Source: Phytohabitans sp036906915
GTDB taxonomy: Bacteria > Actinomycetota > Actinomycetes > Mycobacteriales > Micromonosporaceae
Length of the DNA stretch: 53,836 bases
Reading direction: 5' to 3'
NCBI RefSeq assembly: GCF_036906915.1
Contig: NZ_JBAKHX010000055.1
Span: 1 to 53,836, forward strand
Below, one piece after another: positions 15,505-23,542 of the stretch. Each line of letters starts with the position of its first letter. Position 1 is the first letter of the stretch. The position numbers were made by a program, and so were the translations under genes. The notes beneath the pieces are model-generated. The model was given only the letters and a program-made list of their open reading frames with translations, searched no databases and was not told the DNA's origin.

Positions 15505-16113
15505 TCAGGCGGCGCGGCCCGCCTTGAGCGCGGCCGCGGTGTCGACGGCGCGCCGGGCCTGGTAGCGGGCCGCTTCCAGGGCCACATCGCCGGGTGGGCC
15601 ATCGCCGGCGACGTGGGAGGTGCCGTATGGATTGCCCATCTGGAACTGCACGGGATTGGTGTATCCGGGCGGCACGATGATGCCGCCCCAGTGATAGAAC
15701 GTATTTCCCAGCGCGAGGATGGTGGATTCCTGTCCACCGTGCGCGGTGTTGGAGGCGGTGAAGGCCGAGTACACCTTGTCGGCGAGCTTGCCGTGAAACC
15801 ACAGGCCAGCGGTGGTTTCGATGAACGCCCGGAGCGGGCTGGCCGGGTTGCCGAAACGGGTGGGCGTGCCGAACAGCACCACGTCTGCCCACTCCAGGTC
15901 GTCGAGGCCGGCCTCGACGACGCCGGCGGTGTCCCGAAGGTGTCGGGCCCACTCCGGCCGGGCGTCGATGGCCTGCGGTGGGGCCGTTTCGGCGACCTTG
16001 CGCAGTCGTACGTGTGCGCCGGCCTTTTCCGCGCCTTCGGCGGCGGCGCGCGCCAGGGCGTGCACGGTGCCGGTCGCGCTGTAGTAGATGATCGCGGCGT
16101 TTACGGGTTCCAT
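15505..16113 (-). CDS. wrbA: WrbA-type NAD(P)H:quinone oxidoreductase (flavodoxin fold)
   Basis: The 202-residue protein has the FMN-phosphate loop (IIYYSATGTVHALARAAAEGA), the second FMN loop GTPTRFGNPASPLRAFIETT and ASNTAHGGQESTILAL followed by FYHWGGIIVPPGY, all diagnostic of WrbA. It performs two-electron reduction of quinones in the cytoplasm, protecting against oxidative and quinone stress. It is divergent from a SigJ-type sigma factor 42 bp away, and such sigma factors often control a neighbouring oxidoreductase, so it may be the target. The SnoaL-like remnant follows it. Confidence 0.9.
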   Translation of the reverse strand: MEPVNAAIIYYSATGTVHALARAAAEGAEKAGAHVRLRKVAETAPPQAIDARPEWARHLRDTAGVVEAGLDDLEWADVVLFGTPTRFGNPASPLRAFIETTAGLWFHGKLADKVYSAFTASNTAHGGQESTILALGNTFYHWGGIIVPPGYTNPVQFQMGNPYGTSHVAGDGPPGDVALEAARYQARRAVDTAAALKAGRAA

Positions 16114-16155
16114 GTCAGTACGACGACACAGTCCACCGAAGTGTGAGGCGACACG

Positions 16156-17070
16156 ATGAGCACGCAGCCCGATCCGGGCCTGAGCGCGATAGTGAGCGAG
16201 CGGCGCCGGCTGATCAATCTCGCTTACCGGCTCCTCGGCTCACTGGCCGACGCCGAGGACGTCGTTCAGGAGACGTACGCGCGCTGGTACGCGATGTCGC
16301 GGCAGGAGCAGGACGCCATCGGCAATCCGGGAGGCTGGCTGACGACGGTCGCCAGTCGCGTCTGCCTCGACCTGCTCGGTTCGGCGCGGGCGAGGCGGGA
16401 GCGCTATGTCGGCGAATGGATCCCGGAGCCGCTGCCCGACCGTACAGAGTGGATCGATGGTCGGTCGAGCCGCGCCACCGCCGACCCGGCCGACCGGGTA
16501 ACCCTCGACGAGTCGATAAACATGGCGTTTCTCGTCGTGCTGGAATCCATGACACCCGCCGAGCGCGTGGCGTTCATCCTGCACGACGTCTTCCGGTACA
16601 CCTTCGTCGAGGTGGCCGAGATCGTGGGCCGGACGCCGGCCGCGTGCCGCAAGCTGGCGTCGTCGGCCCGCGGCCGCATTCGCGCGTCGCGGACGCCAGC
16701 GCCAGCGCCCCCGGCCGCCCAGGTCGCCGACGTCGTCAGGGACTTCAAGCTGGCCTGGGAGGCCAGGGACATCGAGGCCCTGATCGGCCTCCTCGATCCC
16801 GACGTCACGGCCATCGGCGACGGCGGGGGCCTCGTCAGCGCCGAGCTGCGCCCGGTCGAGGGCGGCGAGCGGGTGGCGCGCTACTTCGCCGATCTGGCCG
16901 GCAGGGAGACCGACCTGGCGATTCTTGAGCGTACGGTCAGCGGCCAGCCCGGCCTGGTGGTCCAGCAGGACGGCGTCACCGTGACGGTGATGGCGTTCGA
17001 CGTCGCCGATGGCCGGATCAGGCACATCTGGGCGGTGCGGAACCCCGAGAAGCTCCGGCCCTGGGCCTAG
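16156..17070 (+). CDS. sigJ: ECF RNA polymerase sigma factor, SigJ/ECF41 type with SnoaL-like C-terminus
   Basis: Of 304 residues, region 2 is LINLAYRLLGSLADAEDVVQETYARW (residues about 20-45), with GGWLTTVASRVCLDLL after it. Region 4 contains MTPAERVAFILHDVFRYTFVEVAEIVGRTPAACRKLASSARGRI. A C-terminal SnoaL-like domain (VVRDFKLAWEARDIEALIGLLDPDV to IWAVRNPEKLRPW) replaces a separate anti-sigma factor and modulates activity in this group. A GAGG ribosome site precedes the ATG. The stop codon overlaps the stop of the convergent arsR-type gene by four bases. Confidence 0.9.
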   Translation: MSTQPDPGLSAIVSERRRLINLAYRLLGSLADAEDVVQETYARWYAMSRQEQDAIGNPGGWLTTVASRVCLDLLGSARARRERYVGEWIPEPLPDRTEWIDGRSSRATADPADRVTLDESINMAFLVVLESMTPAERVAFILHDVFRYTFVEVAEIVGRTPAACRKLASSARGRIRASRTPAPAPPAAQVADVVRDFKLAWEARDIEALIGLLDPDVTAIGDGGGLVSAELRPVEGGERVARYFADLAGRETDLAILERTVSGQPGLVVQQDGVTVTVMAFDVADGRIRHIWAVRNPEKLRPWA

Positions 17071-17396
17071 CCCAGCTCGCGGCGCAGGGCGGCGAGCGGG
17101 CCGTCCCAGTCGCGGGCGAGCGCGGCGAGGAACTGCTGCGCCACCTTCATGGGCCCGGAGTCCAGCCGGTACCGGACCCGGCGCCGTTCGCCCGGCTCGG
17201 CCACCACCAGCCCCGCCTCGGCCAGCAGGGCGAGGTGTTTGGCGATGGCCTGCCGGGTGATCGGCAGCCGGGCGGCCAGGTCTGTCGCGGTGGCCGGCCC
17301 ACCGGCCGCGAGCGCGGCGAGGATGCCTCGCCGGCTCGGATCGGCCAGGGCGGCGAAGACCTCCTGCGCGACCGCTTCGGGGTCAGAGTCGGCCAT
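17067..17396 (-). CDS. ArsR-family winged-helix regulator
   Basis: The 109-residue protein carries FAALADPSRRGILAALAAGG, the recognition helix ARLPITRQAIAKHLALLAEAG and the beta-wing EPGERRRVRYRL. There are no Cys metal-binding sites, so it belongs to the branch cotranscribed with SRPBCC proteins rather than to metal sensors. Its start overlaps the end of the SRPBCC gene by 14 bp. It likely represses its own operon through the inverted repeat at 17835-17854. Confidence 0.9.
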   Translation of the reverse strand: MADSDPEAVAQEVFAALADPSRRGILAALAAGGPATATDLAARLPITRQAIAKHLALLAEAGLVVAEPGERRRVRYRLDSGPMKVAQQFLAALARDWDGPLAALRRELG

Positions 17397-17820
17397 CGAG
17401 GTACGCGACCAGCTCGCCCAGTTCGTGGGTCCAGCCGTCGGTGTTGGCCGAGTGCGCCCGCTTGTGCTCGCCGGCGTCGGGCAGCTGCCCGAACCCGGTC
17501 TCGACCATCGTCAGCGTGGTGCCTGCGCTGGTGGGCTCCAATGTGAACTCCACGTAGGTGCGGCGCGGATCGCCTTCGGGAAGGCCGTAAACGGGCCAAC
17601 TGTAGCCGAACACCCGCGGCGGCTCGACGCGCTCGATGGTTAGTGTGGCCGTGTCGCCGCTGTCCCAGGTGAGCTTGGCCTGGCCGCCGACGCGCAGGTC
17701 GACCTCGGCCTTCTGGCCGAACCAGGTGCCGAGGCCCTCGACGGTGGTCAGCGCCTGCCAGACGCGCTCAGGCGCGTGGTTGAGCTGGAGGGTGCGCTCG
17801 ATGCGGTCGGGGAATGCCAT
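17383..17820 (-). CDS. SRPBCC (AHSA1/START-like) domain protein
   Basis: The 145-residue protein shows the family start (IERTLQLNHAPERVWQALTTVEGLGTWFG region), the ligand-cavity strands (TATLTIERVEPPRVFGYSWP) and the long C-terminal helix (DGWTHELGELVAYLDGRL). Proteins of this fold bind hydrophobic ligands; the ligand is unknown. GGAG precedes the ATG. It is the first gene of a two-gene operon with the ArsR regulator. Confidence 0.85.
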   Translation of the reverse strand: MAFPDRIERTLQLNHAPERVWQALTTVEGLGTWFGQKAEVDLRVGGQAKLTWDSGDTATLTIERVEPPRVFGYSWPVYGLPEGDPRRTYVEFTLEPTSAGTTLTMVETGFGQLPDAGEHKRAHSANTDGWTHELGELVAYLDGRL

Positions 17821-17834
17821 GACGTCTCCTCAAA

Positions 17835-17880
17835 TAGCAACCATCGGGTTGCTATGAACATATGGCAATCGGACGGTTGC
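17835..17880. promoter_or_regulatory. Predicted ArsR operators, two adjacent sites
   Basis: TAGCAACC (17835-17842) and GGTTGCTA (17847-17854) form an 8-bp perfect inverted repeat with a 4-bp spacer, 15 bp upstream of the SRPBCC gene. A weaker second site, GCAA and TTGC at 17865-17880, lies beside it. Confidence 0.7.
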
Positions 17881-17934
17881 GTCAACCCCTCCGTTGGCCG
17901 CTGGCGTCCGCGTAGCCCTCCTCCTGATCTCGGC

Positions 17935-18729
17935 TCAGAGGTGGGTCAGGAAGTGGTTCATGGCCTCGTTGAACTCTGCCGGGCGTTCGAGGTTGGGGAG
18001 GTGGCCGGCGCCGGCGATCACCACCAAGGTGGCGTCGGGAATGCCCTTGTGCAGGATCTCGGCGTCCCCGACCGGCGTGTACTCGTCGTCGGAGCCGACC
18101 ACGACCAGGGTGGGCACCGTGACCGTCGGCAGTAGCGGCAGGTAGTCGGGGCGCTCGGCCCGCCCGCGCAGCGCTGCCGCCGCCCCTGCCGGCGGCGCGC
18201 CGCGCATCATCCGGAGCACCTGTGCGGCGACGGCGGGCTGCGCGGCGACGTTGTGCGGTGCCACCATTTTGGACAGTACCTCGTCGGCGTACGGGGCCAT
18301 GCCCTCGCGCAGCAACCGGTCTGCCAGGGCGTTGCGCCACGCTTTGCCCTCGTCGGTTTCGGCCGCGGCGAAGGTGTCGGCGAGCACGAGACCGTGGATG
18401 CGCTCGCCGAAGAGGCGGTAGCACTCCATCGCGATCTGACCACCCATCGACAGGCCGCTGAGCACGAAGCGGTCGACACCGAGGTGGTCGAGCAGCGCGG
18501 CGATGTCCTGGGCGAAGTCGCCCAGTGCCGTCGTGCCGGGCACCACTGTGCTCTGCCCGTAGCCTCGCAGGTCGGGAGCGATCACGCGCCAGCCGCGCGC
18601 CGCGAACGCCTCGACCTGCGGTGTCCACATCGACCGGTCGAAGGGGTGGCCGTGGATCAGTACCAGCGGCGGACCGCTGCCCTTGTCGTCGTACCCGATG
18701 GTGATGTCCCCGAGCGTCACCGTGCTCAT
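17935..18729 (-). CDS. Alpha/beta hydrolase
   Basis: The 264-residue protein has the oxyanion strand LVLIHGHPFDRSMW, GWRVIAPDLRGYGQS, the nucleophile elbow LSGLSMGGQIAM, the acid in VVVGSDDEYTPV and the catalytic His in VIAGAGHLPNLERPAEF. These give a complete Ser-Asp-His triad of the haloperoxidase/esterase branch. The ATG at 18727-18729 follows GGGGGAGGG. It is divergent from a MocR-type regulator and may be controlled by it. The substrate is unknown. Confidence 0.85.
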   Translation of the reverse strand: MSTVTLGDITIGYDDKGSGPPLVLIHGHPFDRSMWTPQVEAFAARGWRVIAPDLRGYGQSTVVPGTTALGDFAQDIAALLDHLGVDRFVLSGLSMGGQIAMECYRLFGERIHGLVLADTFAAAETDEGKAWRNALADRLLREGMAPYADEVLSKMVAPHNVAAQPAVAAQVLRMMRGAPPAGAAAALRGRAERPDYLPLLPTVTVPTLVVVGSDDEYTPVGDAEILHKGIPDATLVVIAGAGHLPNLERPAEFNEAMNHFLTHL

Positions 18730-18767
18730 CGCCAGCCCTCCCCCGCACCCGCCTTGACATCTCGATG

Positions 18768-18796
18768 CTATTGGTCGCACTATCTCGGTGCAATAG
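18768..18796. promoter_or_regulatory. Predicted MocR operator between the hydrolase and MocR genes
   Basis: CTATTG (18768-18773) and CAATAG (18791-18796) form an inverted repeat 29 bp long overall, with partly symmetric CGCAC/GGTGC inside. It sits in the 89-bp divergent gap. Confidence 0.5.
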
Positions 18797-18818
18797 AAGA
18801 ATTGATCTCGGAGCAATG

Positions 18819-20147
18819 ATGGACGATTACCGGGTGATCGCGGACGAGATCGCGGCGGACATCGCCGCGGGGCACCTGCGTGCGGGGGAGCGGTTGCCGC
18901 CGCAGCGCCGGTTCGCCGCGCATCGGGGCATCGCCGCCTCCACGGCGTCCCGCGTGTACGGCGAACTTGTCCGGCGCGGGCTCGCGACCGGCGAGGTCGG
19001 CCGGGGTACCTTCGTGCGCGCGGCAACACCCGGTCCCGAACCGGCGCTCGCCGAGCCCGGCGGCGCCCGCGTCGACCTGGAGTTGAACTTCCCGACCCTG
19101 CCCGAACAGGCCGAGATGCTGGCCGCCGGGCTGACCCGGATGCTGCGCCCGGACGTGCTCGCGGCCGGCCTGCGGGCGGCCGGCGCGGCCGGCACCGCGG
19201 CGGCCCGGGACGCGGTCGCGGCGCTGCTCACCCGCGGTGGCTGGACGCCCGACCCTGGCCAGATCCTCTTCGCCGGCAGCGGGCGGCAGGCGATCGCCGC
19301 GGTACTGGCCGCCCTCGTACGGCCCGGCGAACGGCTCGGGGTGGAGCGGCTCACCTACCCGGTCGTCAAGGGCATCGCCTCCCGCCTCGGCATCCGGCTC
19401 GTGCCGCTCGCCATGGACGAGACGGGGCTCGATCCGGACGCGCTGACCGACGCGCTGCCGCTGCGCGCCGTTTACCTGCAGCCCACGGTCCACAGCCCGA
19501 CGGGGGCCACGATGTCGCTGGAGCGCCGGGCACGGCTGGCGGACCGGGTGCGGACCGCCGGTGTGCCCGTGATCGAGGATTTTATCTGGGGATTCCTCCG
19601 TCCCGACCTGTTGCCGCTGGCCGCTCTCGTGCCCGAGCGCACCTACCTTGTCGACAGCCTGTCCAAGCGACTGGCACCGGGCCTGAGCGTGGGGTTCGTC
19701 GTGCCGCCGAACGGTAGCGAGCAGGCGGTGGCGTCGGCGCTGCGATCGGGCGCGTGGACGGCGTCGCGGTACGCGCTGGAGGCGGCGACGCAGTGGCTGA
19801 CCGACGGCACCGCCGCCGAGATCGGGCGGGCCAAGAGGGTCGACGCCGAGCGGCGGCAGCGCACCGTGTCCGAGCGGCTCGCCGGGTTCAGGGTCCACGG
19901 TGACCGGTGCGGGTACCACTGCTGGTGGGAGCTGCCGGACCCGTGGCGGGCCGAGACGTTCGTGGCCGCCGCCGCCCGCCGGGGTATCGCCGTCGCGCCC
20001 GCGGCCGCGTTCGCCGTCGGCTCGGGGCACGCGCCGAACGCCGTACGGATCGCCCTCGGTACACCGGCGCACGACGCGCTCGAAAGCGCCCTGGACGTGC
20101 TCGCCGGACTGGCCCGTGCCGCGCCGGAGGACGCCGCGCCGGAGTGA
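18819..20147 (+). CDS. MocR-family regulator (GntR HTH fused to class I aminotransferase domain)
   Basis: The 442-residue protein has an N-terminal GntR winged helix (VIADEIAADIAAGHLRAGERLPPQRRFAAHRGIAASTASRVYGELVRRGLA region) joined by a linker to an aminotransferase fold. In the latter, LYLQPTVHSPTGATMS-like sequence, DFIWGF and the PLP-lysine block VDSLSKRLAPGLSVGFV are visible. MocR proteins use PLP as an effector. The ATG at 18819 was preferred over that at 18816 because GGAG at 18810-18813 is better spaced. The likely target is the divergent alpha/beta hydrolase. Confidence 0.88.
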   Translation: MDDYRVIADEIAADIAAGHLRAGERLPPQRRFAAHRGIAASTASRVYGELVRRGLATGEVGRGTFVRAATPGPEPALAEPGGARVDLELNFPTLPEQAEMLAAGLTRMLRPDVLAAGLRAAGAAGTAAARDAVAALLTRGGWTPDPGQILFAGSGRQAIAAVLAALVRPGERLGVERLTYPVVKGIASRLGIRLVPLAMDETGLDPDALTDALPLRAVYLQPTVHSPTGATMSLERRARLADRVRTAGVPVIEDFIWGFLRPDLLPLAALVPERTYLVDSLSKRLAPGLSVGFVVPPNGSEQAVASALRSGAWTASRYALEAATQWLTDGTAAEIGRAKRVDAERRQRTVSERLAGFRVHGDRCGYHCWWELPDPWRAETFVAAAARRGIAVAPAAAFAVGSGHAPNAVRIALGTPAHDALESALDVLAGLARAAPEDAAPE

Positions 20148-20159
20148 CCCGAGGGCGCT

Positions 20160-20292
20160 GATCAAGGAGGATCACGCGTGGAGCCTCGCGGCGTGCGCCG
20201 GGCAGTCGGTGCGCGTGCTGATCGAGGCGGCCGACGCGAGCACGGCCAGCCTCGTCGAGGCCGGCGTCGACGACGTCCGCGTCACCGTGTAG
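20160..20292 (+). pseudogene. 3' remnant of a secreted-protein C-terminal domain
   Basis: The frame ending at TAG 20290-20292 reads SLAACAGQSVRVLIEAADA then STASLVEAGVDDVRVTV. This resembles the C-terminal beta-sandwich common in secreted actinobacterial peptidases (immune-inhibitor-A-like and M14-type), which end in SLVEAxVDDVRVT. Nothing upstream fits; the frame merges into the MocR gene. Its first 19 bp, GATCAAGGAGGATCACGCG, also look like a diverged half-unit of the 57-bp element. Confidence 0.45.
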
Positions 20293-20386
20293 CGGCGCAG
20301 GAGAGAGGCGGGTCGTGCACCAGGCGTGGCGGTGAGGCGCGGGCAATCCCGTTGAGGCCATGGCCGAGGTGCGGCAGGATCGGCTG

Positions 20387-21022
20387 ATGGATCTTGTCGC
20401 TCTGTTGCCCGGGTTCGTCGTGGCGGTACTGCTCATCTCCGCCTCGCCGGGGCCGGCCATGGCCCTGATCTTCCGGCGGGCGGCGCTGCACGGCCTGCGC
20501 GCCGCGGTGCCCACCGTGTTGGGCCTCGAAGCGGGCCTCTACATGTGGGCGCTCTGCGCGGGTGCCGGGCTCGCCGCGATCGTGGCCGCGTCCGAGGCGG
20601 CGTTCATCGCGCTGCGTGTGGCCGGCGCCGCCTTCCTGATCTACCTGGGCGTCAAGGCGTGGCGTACGGCGTGGCGCAACCCCGCGCCGGCCGAGGAGGC
20701 GCTGCCGCCGATGGGCCGGCAGGGCTGGTGGAAGGCGTTCGGTGAGGGTGTCGTGGTCATGCTCGCCAACCCCAAGGCGGCCGTGTTCATGGTCGCCTTC
20801 TATCCGCAGTTCGTGCCGGCGGACCGGCCGTTGCTGGCGACCACCGCGCTGCTGGCCGCCGCGCAGGTGCTCGTCGAGACCGCCTTCTACCTGACCCTGG
20901 CCGCCGCGGTGGGCCGGGCCGGAGCGTGGTTCCGCCGGCCGCGGATCCGGCGCAGGCTCGAAGCGGTGAGCGGCACCGTGCTCGTCGCCCTGGGCCTGCG
21001 CCTGGCCACCACGACGCGCTGA
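20387..21022 (+). CDS. LysE-family amino-acid exporter
   Basis: The 211-residue membrane protein has six hydrophobic segments. The family signature is VVAVLLISASPGPAMALIFRRAALHGLRAA at the N-terminus, with AAFLIYLGVKAWRTAW and VVVMLANPKAAVFMVAFYPQFV later. It should export an amino acid or a similar compound. ATG at 20387 is preferred to the in-frame ATG at 20360 because LysE proteins start directly with a short MDL..LLP segment and an AGGA lies upstream. It is followed 37 nt later by an MFS gene. Confidence 0.85.
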   Translation: MDLVALLPGFVVAVLLISASPGPAMALIFRRAALHGLRAAVPTVLGLEAGLYMWALCAGAGLAAIVAASEAAFIALRVAGAAFLIYLGVKAWRTAWRNPAPAEEALPPMGRQGWWKAFGEGVVVMLANPKAAVFMVAFYPQFVPADRPLLATTALLAAAQVLVETAFYLTLAAAVGRAGAWFRRPRIRRRLEAVSGTVLVALGLRLATTTR

Positions 21023-21059
21023 CGCATTGGGTCAGGTTTGCGGTTTGACTGGAGTCGAC

Positions 21060-22274
21060 ATGGTGGTCTCGAACCGGCGTGCCAACGGCGCGCTCGCGGC
21101 CCTGTCGGTCGGGACGTTCGTCTACGTGACGACCGAGGTGTTGCCGATCGGCCTGCTCACCGTCATGGCCGCCGACCTGGGCCGTTCGCCGTCAGAGATC
21201 GGGTTGCTGGTCACCGGATACGCGTTCGTCGTGGTGCTGGTGTCGCTGCCGCTGACCCACCTCACCCGGCGGGTGCCGCGCCGGCTGCTGCTCACCGTGA
21301 CGCTCGGCGTGTTCGTCGCCGGTGTCGTGCTGACCGCGGTGGCGCCCGGCTACTGGGTGCTGCTCGTGGCCCGGCTGCTGGTCGCGCTGACCCAGGCGCT
21401 GTTCTGGTCGGTGGTCGGCGCGACCGCGACCGGCCTGTTCCCGCCGGAGGTGCGCGGCCGGGCGATCGGGCGGCTGGCGATCGGCACCTCGCTGGCGCCG
21501 GTGCTGGGAATCCCGGCGGGCACGTGGCTGGGGCAGCAGGCGGGCTGGCGGGTCACCTTCCTGGTCATGGCCGCCGCCGGGCTGGCCACCTGTGTCGCGG
21601 TCGCGGCACTGGTGCCGACGGTCGCGCCGAGCGACGGTGGCGCCGCGCGGGGCATCCATCCCGATCGGCGGCGGTACGTGATCCTGGTGATCGCCTGCGG
21701 CCTCGGCGTGACCGGGGCGCTGACCGCGTACACGTACGTGACGCCGTTCCTGCTCGACGTCACCGGGTTCGAGCCGACCGCGCTCGGGCCGTTGCTGGTG
21801 GTGATCGGCCTGTCCGGTGCCGTCGGCGCGGTCGCGGTCGGCCGGTACCTCGACCGCCACCCGTGGGCGGCGGTGGCCGTGCCGTTGGGCGCTATCGCCA
21901 CCGCGCTCGCGATCATGGCTGCCGGCGGCGCCGTCCCGGTGGCGATGGTGGTCGCCCTCGCGATCTACGGGGTGTCGTTCAGCGCGATGGCCGCCGCCAT
22001 CCAGAACCGGACGCTCCGGATCGCGCCCGGCAGCACCGACATCGCCAGCGCCGGCATCAGCTCCGCGTTCAACGCGGGCATCGCCGGCGGGTCGCTGCTG
22101 GGCGGGGTACTGGTGGACACCGCCGGCGTCCGCAGCGTGGCGCTCGCCGGCGCGCTGCTGGTCGCCGCGGCGGTGGCGGTGCTGCTCGGTGAGCGCCTGC
22201 TACTTCCGGCGGATCCGGTACTCCAGGACCAGGAACGCCAGGCCGAACAGCGCGAACGCGTGCTCGGCCCGTAG
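21060..22274 (+). CDS. MFS transporter, DHA1-type efflux
   Basis: The 404-residue protein has 12 hydrophobic segments, the first being ALAALSVGTFVYVTTEVLPI. The motif-A-like loop LTHLTRRVPRRLLL follows segment 2. GIPAGTWLGQQAGWRVTF in segment 5 matches motif C of drug/arabinose efflux antiporters, and SAFNAGIAGGSLLGGVLVD is typical near the end. The ATG at 21060 has GGAG five bases upstream. The last 25 codons overlap the convergent membrane-protein gene by 75 bp, which is unusual. Substrate unknown. Confidence 0.85.
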   Translation: MVVSNRRANGALAALSVGTFVYVTTEVLPIGLLTVMAADLGRSPSEIGLLVTGYAFVVVLVSLPLTHLTRRVPRRLLLTVTLGVFVAGVVLTAVAPGYWVLLVARLLVALTQALFWSVVGATATGLFPPEVRGRAIGRLAIGTSLAPVLGIPAGTWLGQQAGWRVTFLVMAAAGLATCVAVAALVPTVAPSDGGAARGIHPDRRRYVILVIACGLGVTGALTAYTYVTPFLLDVTGFEPTALGPLLVVIGLSGAVGAVAVGRYLDRHPWAAVAVPLGAIATALAIMAAGGAVPVAMVVALAIYGVSFSAMAAAIQNRTLRIAPGSTDIASAGISSAFNAGIAGGSLLGGVLVDTAGVRSVALAGALLVAAAVAVLLGERLLLPADPVLQDQERQAEQRERVLGP

Positions 22275-23471
22275 CTCGCCGCCCTCGGCCCACACGTCGA
22301 GGTGTTCGGCGAACCCGTGCACCGCGAGGGTGGTCAGCTCGCCACTGCCCGCGTCCACATAGGTCAGGTAGTGGCCCGGCTGGTCGAGCTCGCTGCGGCT
22401 GGTCAGCACCAGGCCGCCGCCCGGTCGCGGGCGCGGCGCGAGCGTCGCGGTGAAGCTGCCCTCCGGCACCGGAAAGCCCACGCTGACGTACCCGTGCCCG
22501 TCGCGCCGGTAGGTCGTGTAGATGCCGACGTAGATCGGCTCGTCGGTGTCCACGAAGGACCGGATCCAGCCGCGCACGCTCACCACACCGCCGGGCGCGT
22601 CGCTGATCGTGTCGATGCGGCTGCGCACGCCGCGCTGCGCCTCGCGCTGGTTCATGGGCACGCTGGCCTGGCCCAGCGGGCGCGCCACGAGCGTGCGGTA
22701 GAGCAGGTAGCCGGGGCGCACCCACAGCCGCCAGTGCGGCACGATGTCGAGGGCGAACCGCGTGGTGTGCTCGTAGAACTCGCGCACCAGCGGGTCGACG
22801 CCAGCGGGGTCGAAGCCGGGCCCGGCCAGCTCGTCGAGCGACGCCACGATGCCCACATCGGCCGCGTCCGGCTGATAGTGGCCGCCGAGCGTCTCGGCCA
22901 GCTCCTTGACGTACCCGGTGCCGACATACGCGGTGCGCGCGGCCAGCGGTACGACGAAGGGGAGCCGCTCCGGCGGTACCGCCTCGGCGAGGAGCTCGAC
23001 CTGCGCGTCGCGGAACAGGACTGCGGCGAGCGACCGGAAAGCCACGACGGCCGCCGCGGCGGCGACGGCGGCCGGCGCCGACGGCCAGGCCGTCCAGAAC
23101 ACCAGCCCAGCGCCGAGGCCGACGACCGGCCCGAGCGCCACCTTCTGCGGGCGGATGCCGAGCGCGCCGGCGGCGGTAGCGGCGACGAGCGCGACCACGA
23201 GCGGCCCGGCGCCGGTCAGCGCGCCCAGCGCCCAGCCCAGCGGCGCCGCGACCGCGCCGCTTGCCAGGATGCGCGACCACAGCGGGGGTAACTCGTTCGG
23301 GTGCTGTTGCGAGCGGGCGACGGCCTCGGCGACCGCGAGCAGCGCCCCACCGGCGAGCGCGCCGGCCAGGATCGCCCACCCACCCCGGCCTGCGGCGATG
23401 CTCGCACCGGCGATCGCTCCGATCACCGCCGCGACGTGCACCGAGCCGTGCTTCCTGTCCGCCTTCGCCAC
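22200..23471 (-). CDS. Conserved hypothetical membrane protein
   Basis: The 423-residue protein has an N-terminal membrane region of about six hydrophobic, Ala/Gly-rich segments (residues about 12-155). A large soluble part follows, with PLAARTAYVGTGYVKELAET, FALDIVPHWRLWVRPGYLLYRTLVARPLGQASVP-type sequence and beta strands (VSVRGWIRSFVDTDEPIYVG, GYVSVGFPVPEGSFTATL). It closes with a hydrophobic tail helix (FALFGLAFLVLEYRIRRK). I do not recognise a named family. The GTG start has a TACATT -10 box 7 nt upstream. It shares its promoter gap with the phosphatase gene. Confidence 0.75.
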   Translation of the reverse strand: MAKADRKHGSVHVAAVIGAIAGASIAAGRGGWAILAGALAGGALLAVAEAVARSQQHPNELPPLWSRILASGAVAAPLGWALGALTGAGPLVVALVAATAAGALGIRPQKVALGPVVGLGAGLVFWTAWPSAPAAVAAAAAVVAFRSLAAVLFRDAQVELLAEAVPPERLPFVVPLAARTAYVGTGYVKELAETLGGHYQPDAADVGIVASLDELAGPGFDPAGVDPLVREFYEHTTRFALDIVPHWRLWVRPGYLLYRTLVARPLGQASVPMNQREAQRGVRSRIDTISDAPGGVVSVRGWIRSFVDTDEPIYVGIYTTYRRDGHGYVSVGFPVPEGSFTATLAPRPRPGGGLVLTSRSELDQPGHYLTYVDAGSGELTTLAVHGFAEHLDVWAEGGELRAEHAFALFGLAFLVLEYRIRRK

Positions 23472-23478
23472 GGCCGAG

Positions 23479-23484
23479 AATGTA
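23479..23484 (-). promoter_or_regulatory. -10 box (TACATT) for the membrane-protein gene, leaderless
   Basis: On the minus strand TACATT ends 7 nt before the GTG at 23469-23471, with no ribosome site between. Confidence 0.5.
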
Positions 23485-23530
23485 CTCGGCAGATGTGACC
23501 CGCTCGTGACCCGCGTTGCGCGCTGCCCGA

Positions 23531-23536
23531 TAGGCT
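23531..23536 (+). promoter_or_regulatory. -10 box (TAGGCT) for the GAF-phosphatase gene, leaderless
   Basis: TAGGCT ends 6 nt before the GTG at 23543, in the same 71-bp gap as the divergent TACATT box. Confidence 0.5.
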
Positions 23537-23542
23537 CATGCG

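Noticed and set aside
16114..16155. Search for an ECF41-type promoter between wrbA and sigJ
   Set aside because: TGTCGCC and CGTC can be found but their spacing is too long for the known motif; not reported as a promoter.
20178..20387. Small frame with an AAGGAGG site 7 nt upstream
   Set aside because: The purine run belongs to the GATCAAGGAGG half-unit-like sequence and the product is Arg/Gly-rich without any motif.
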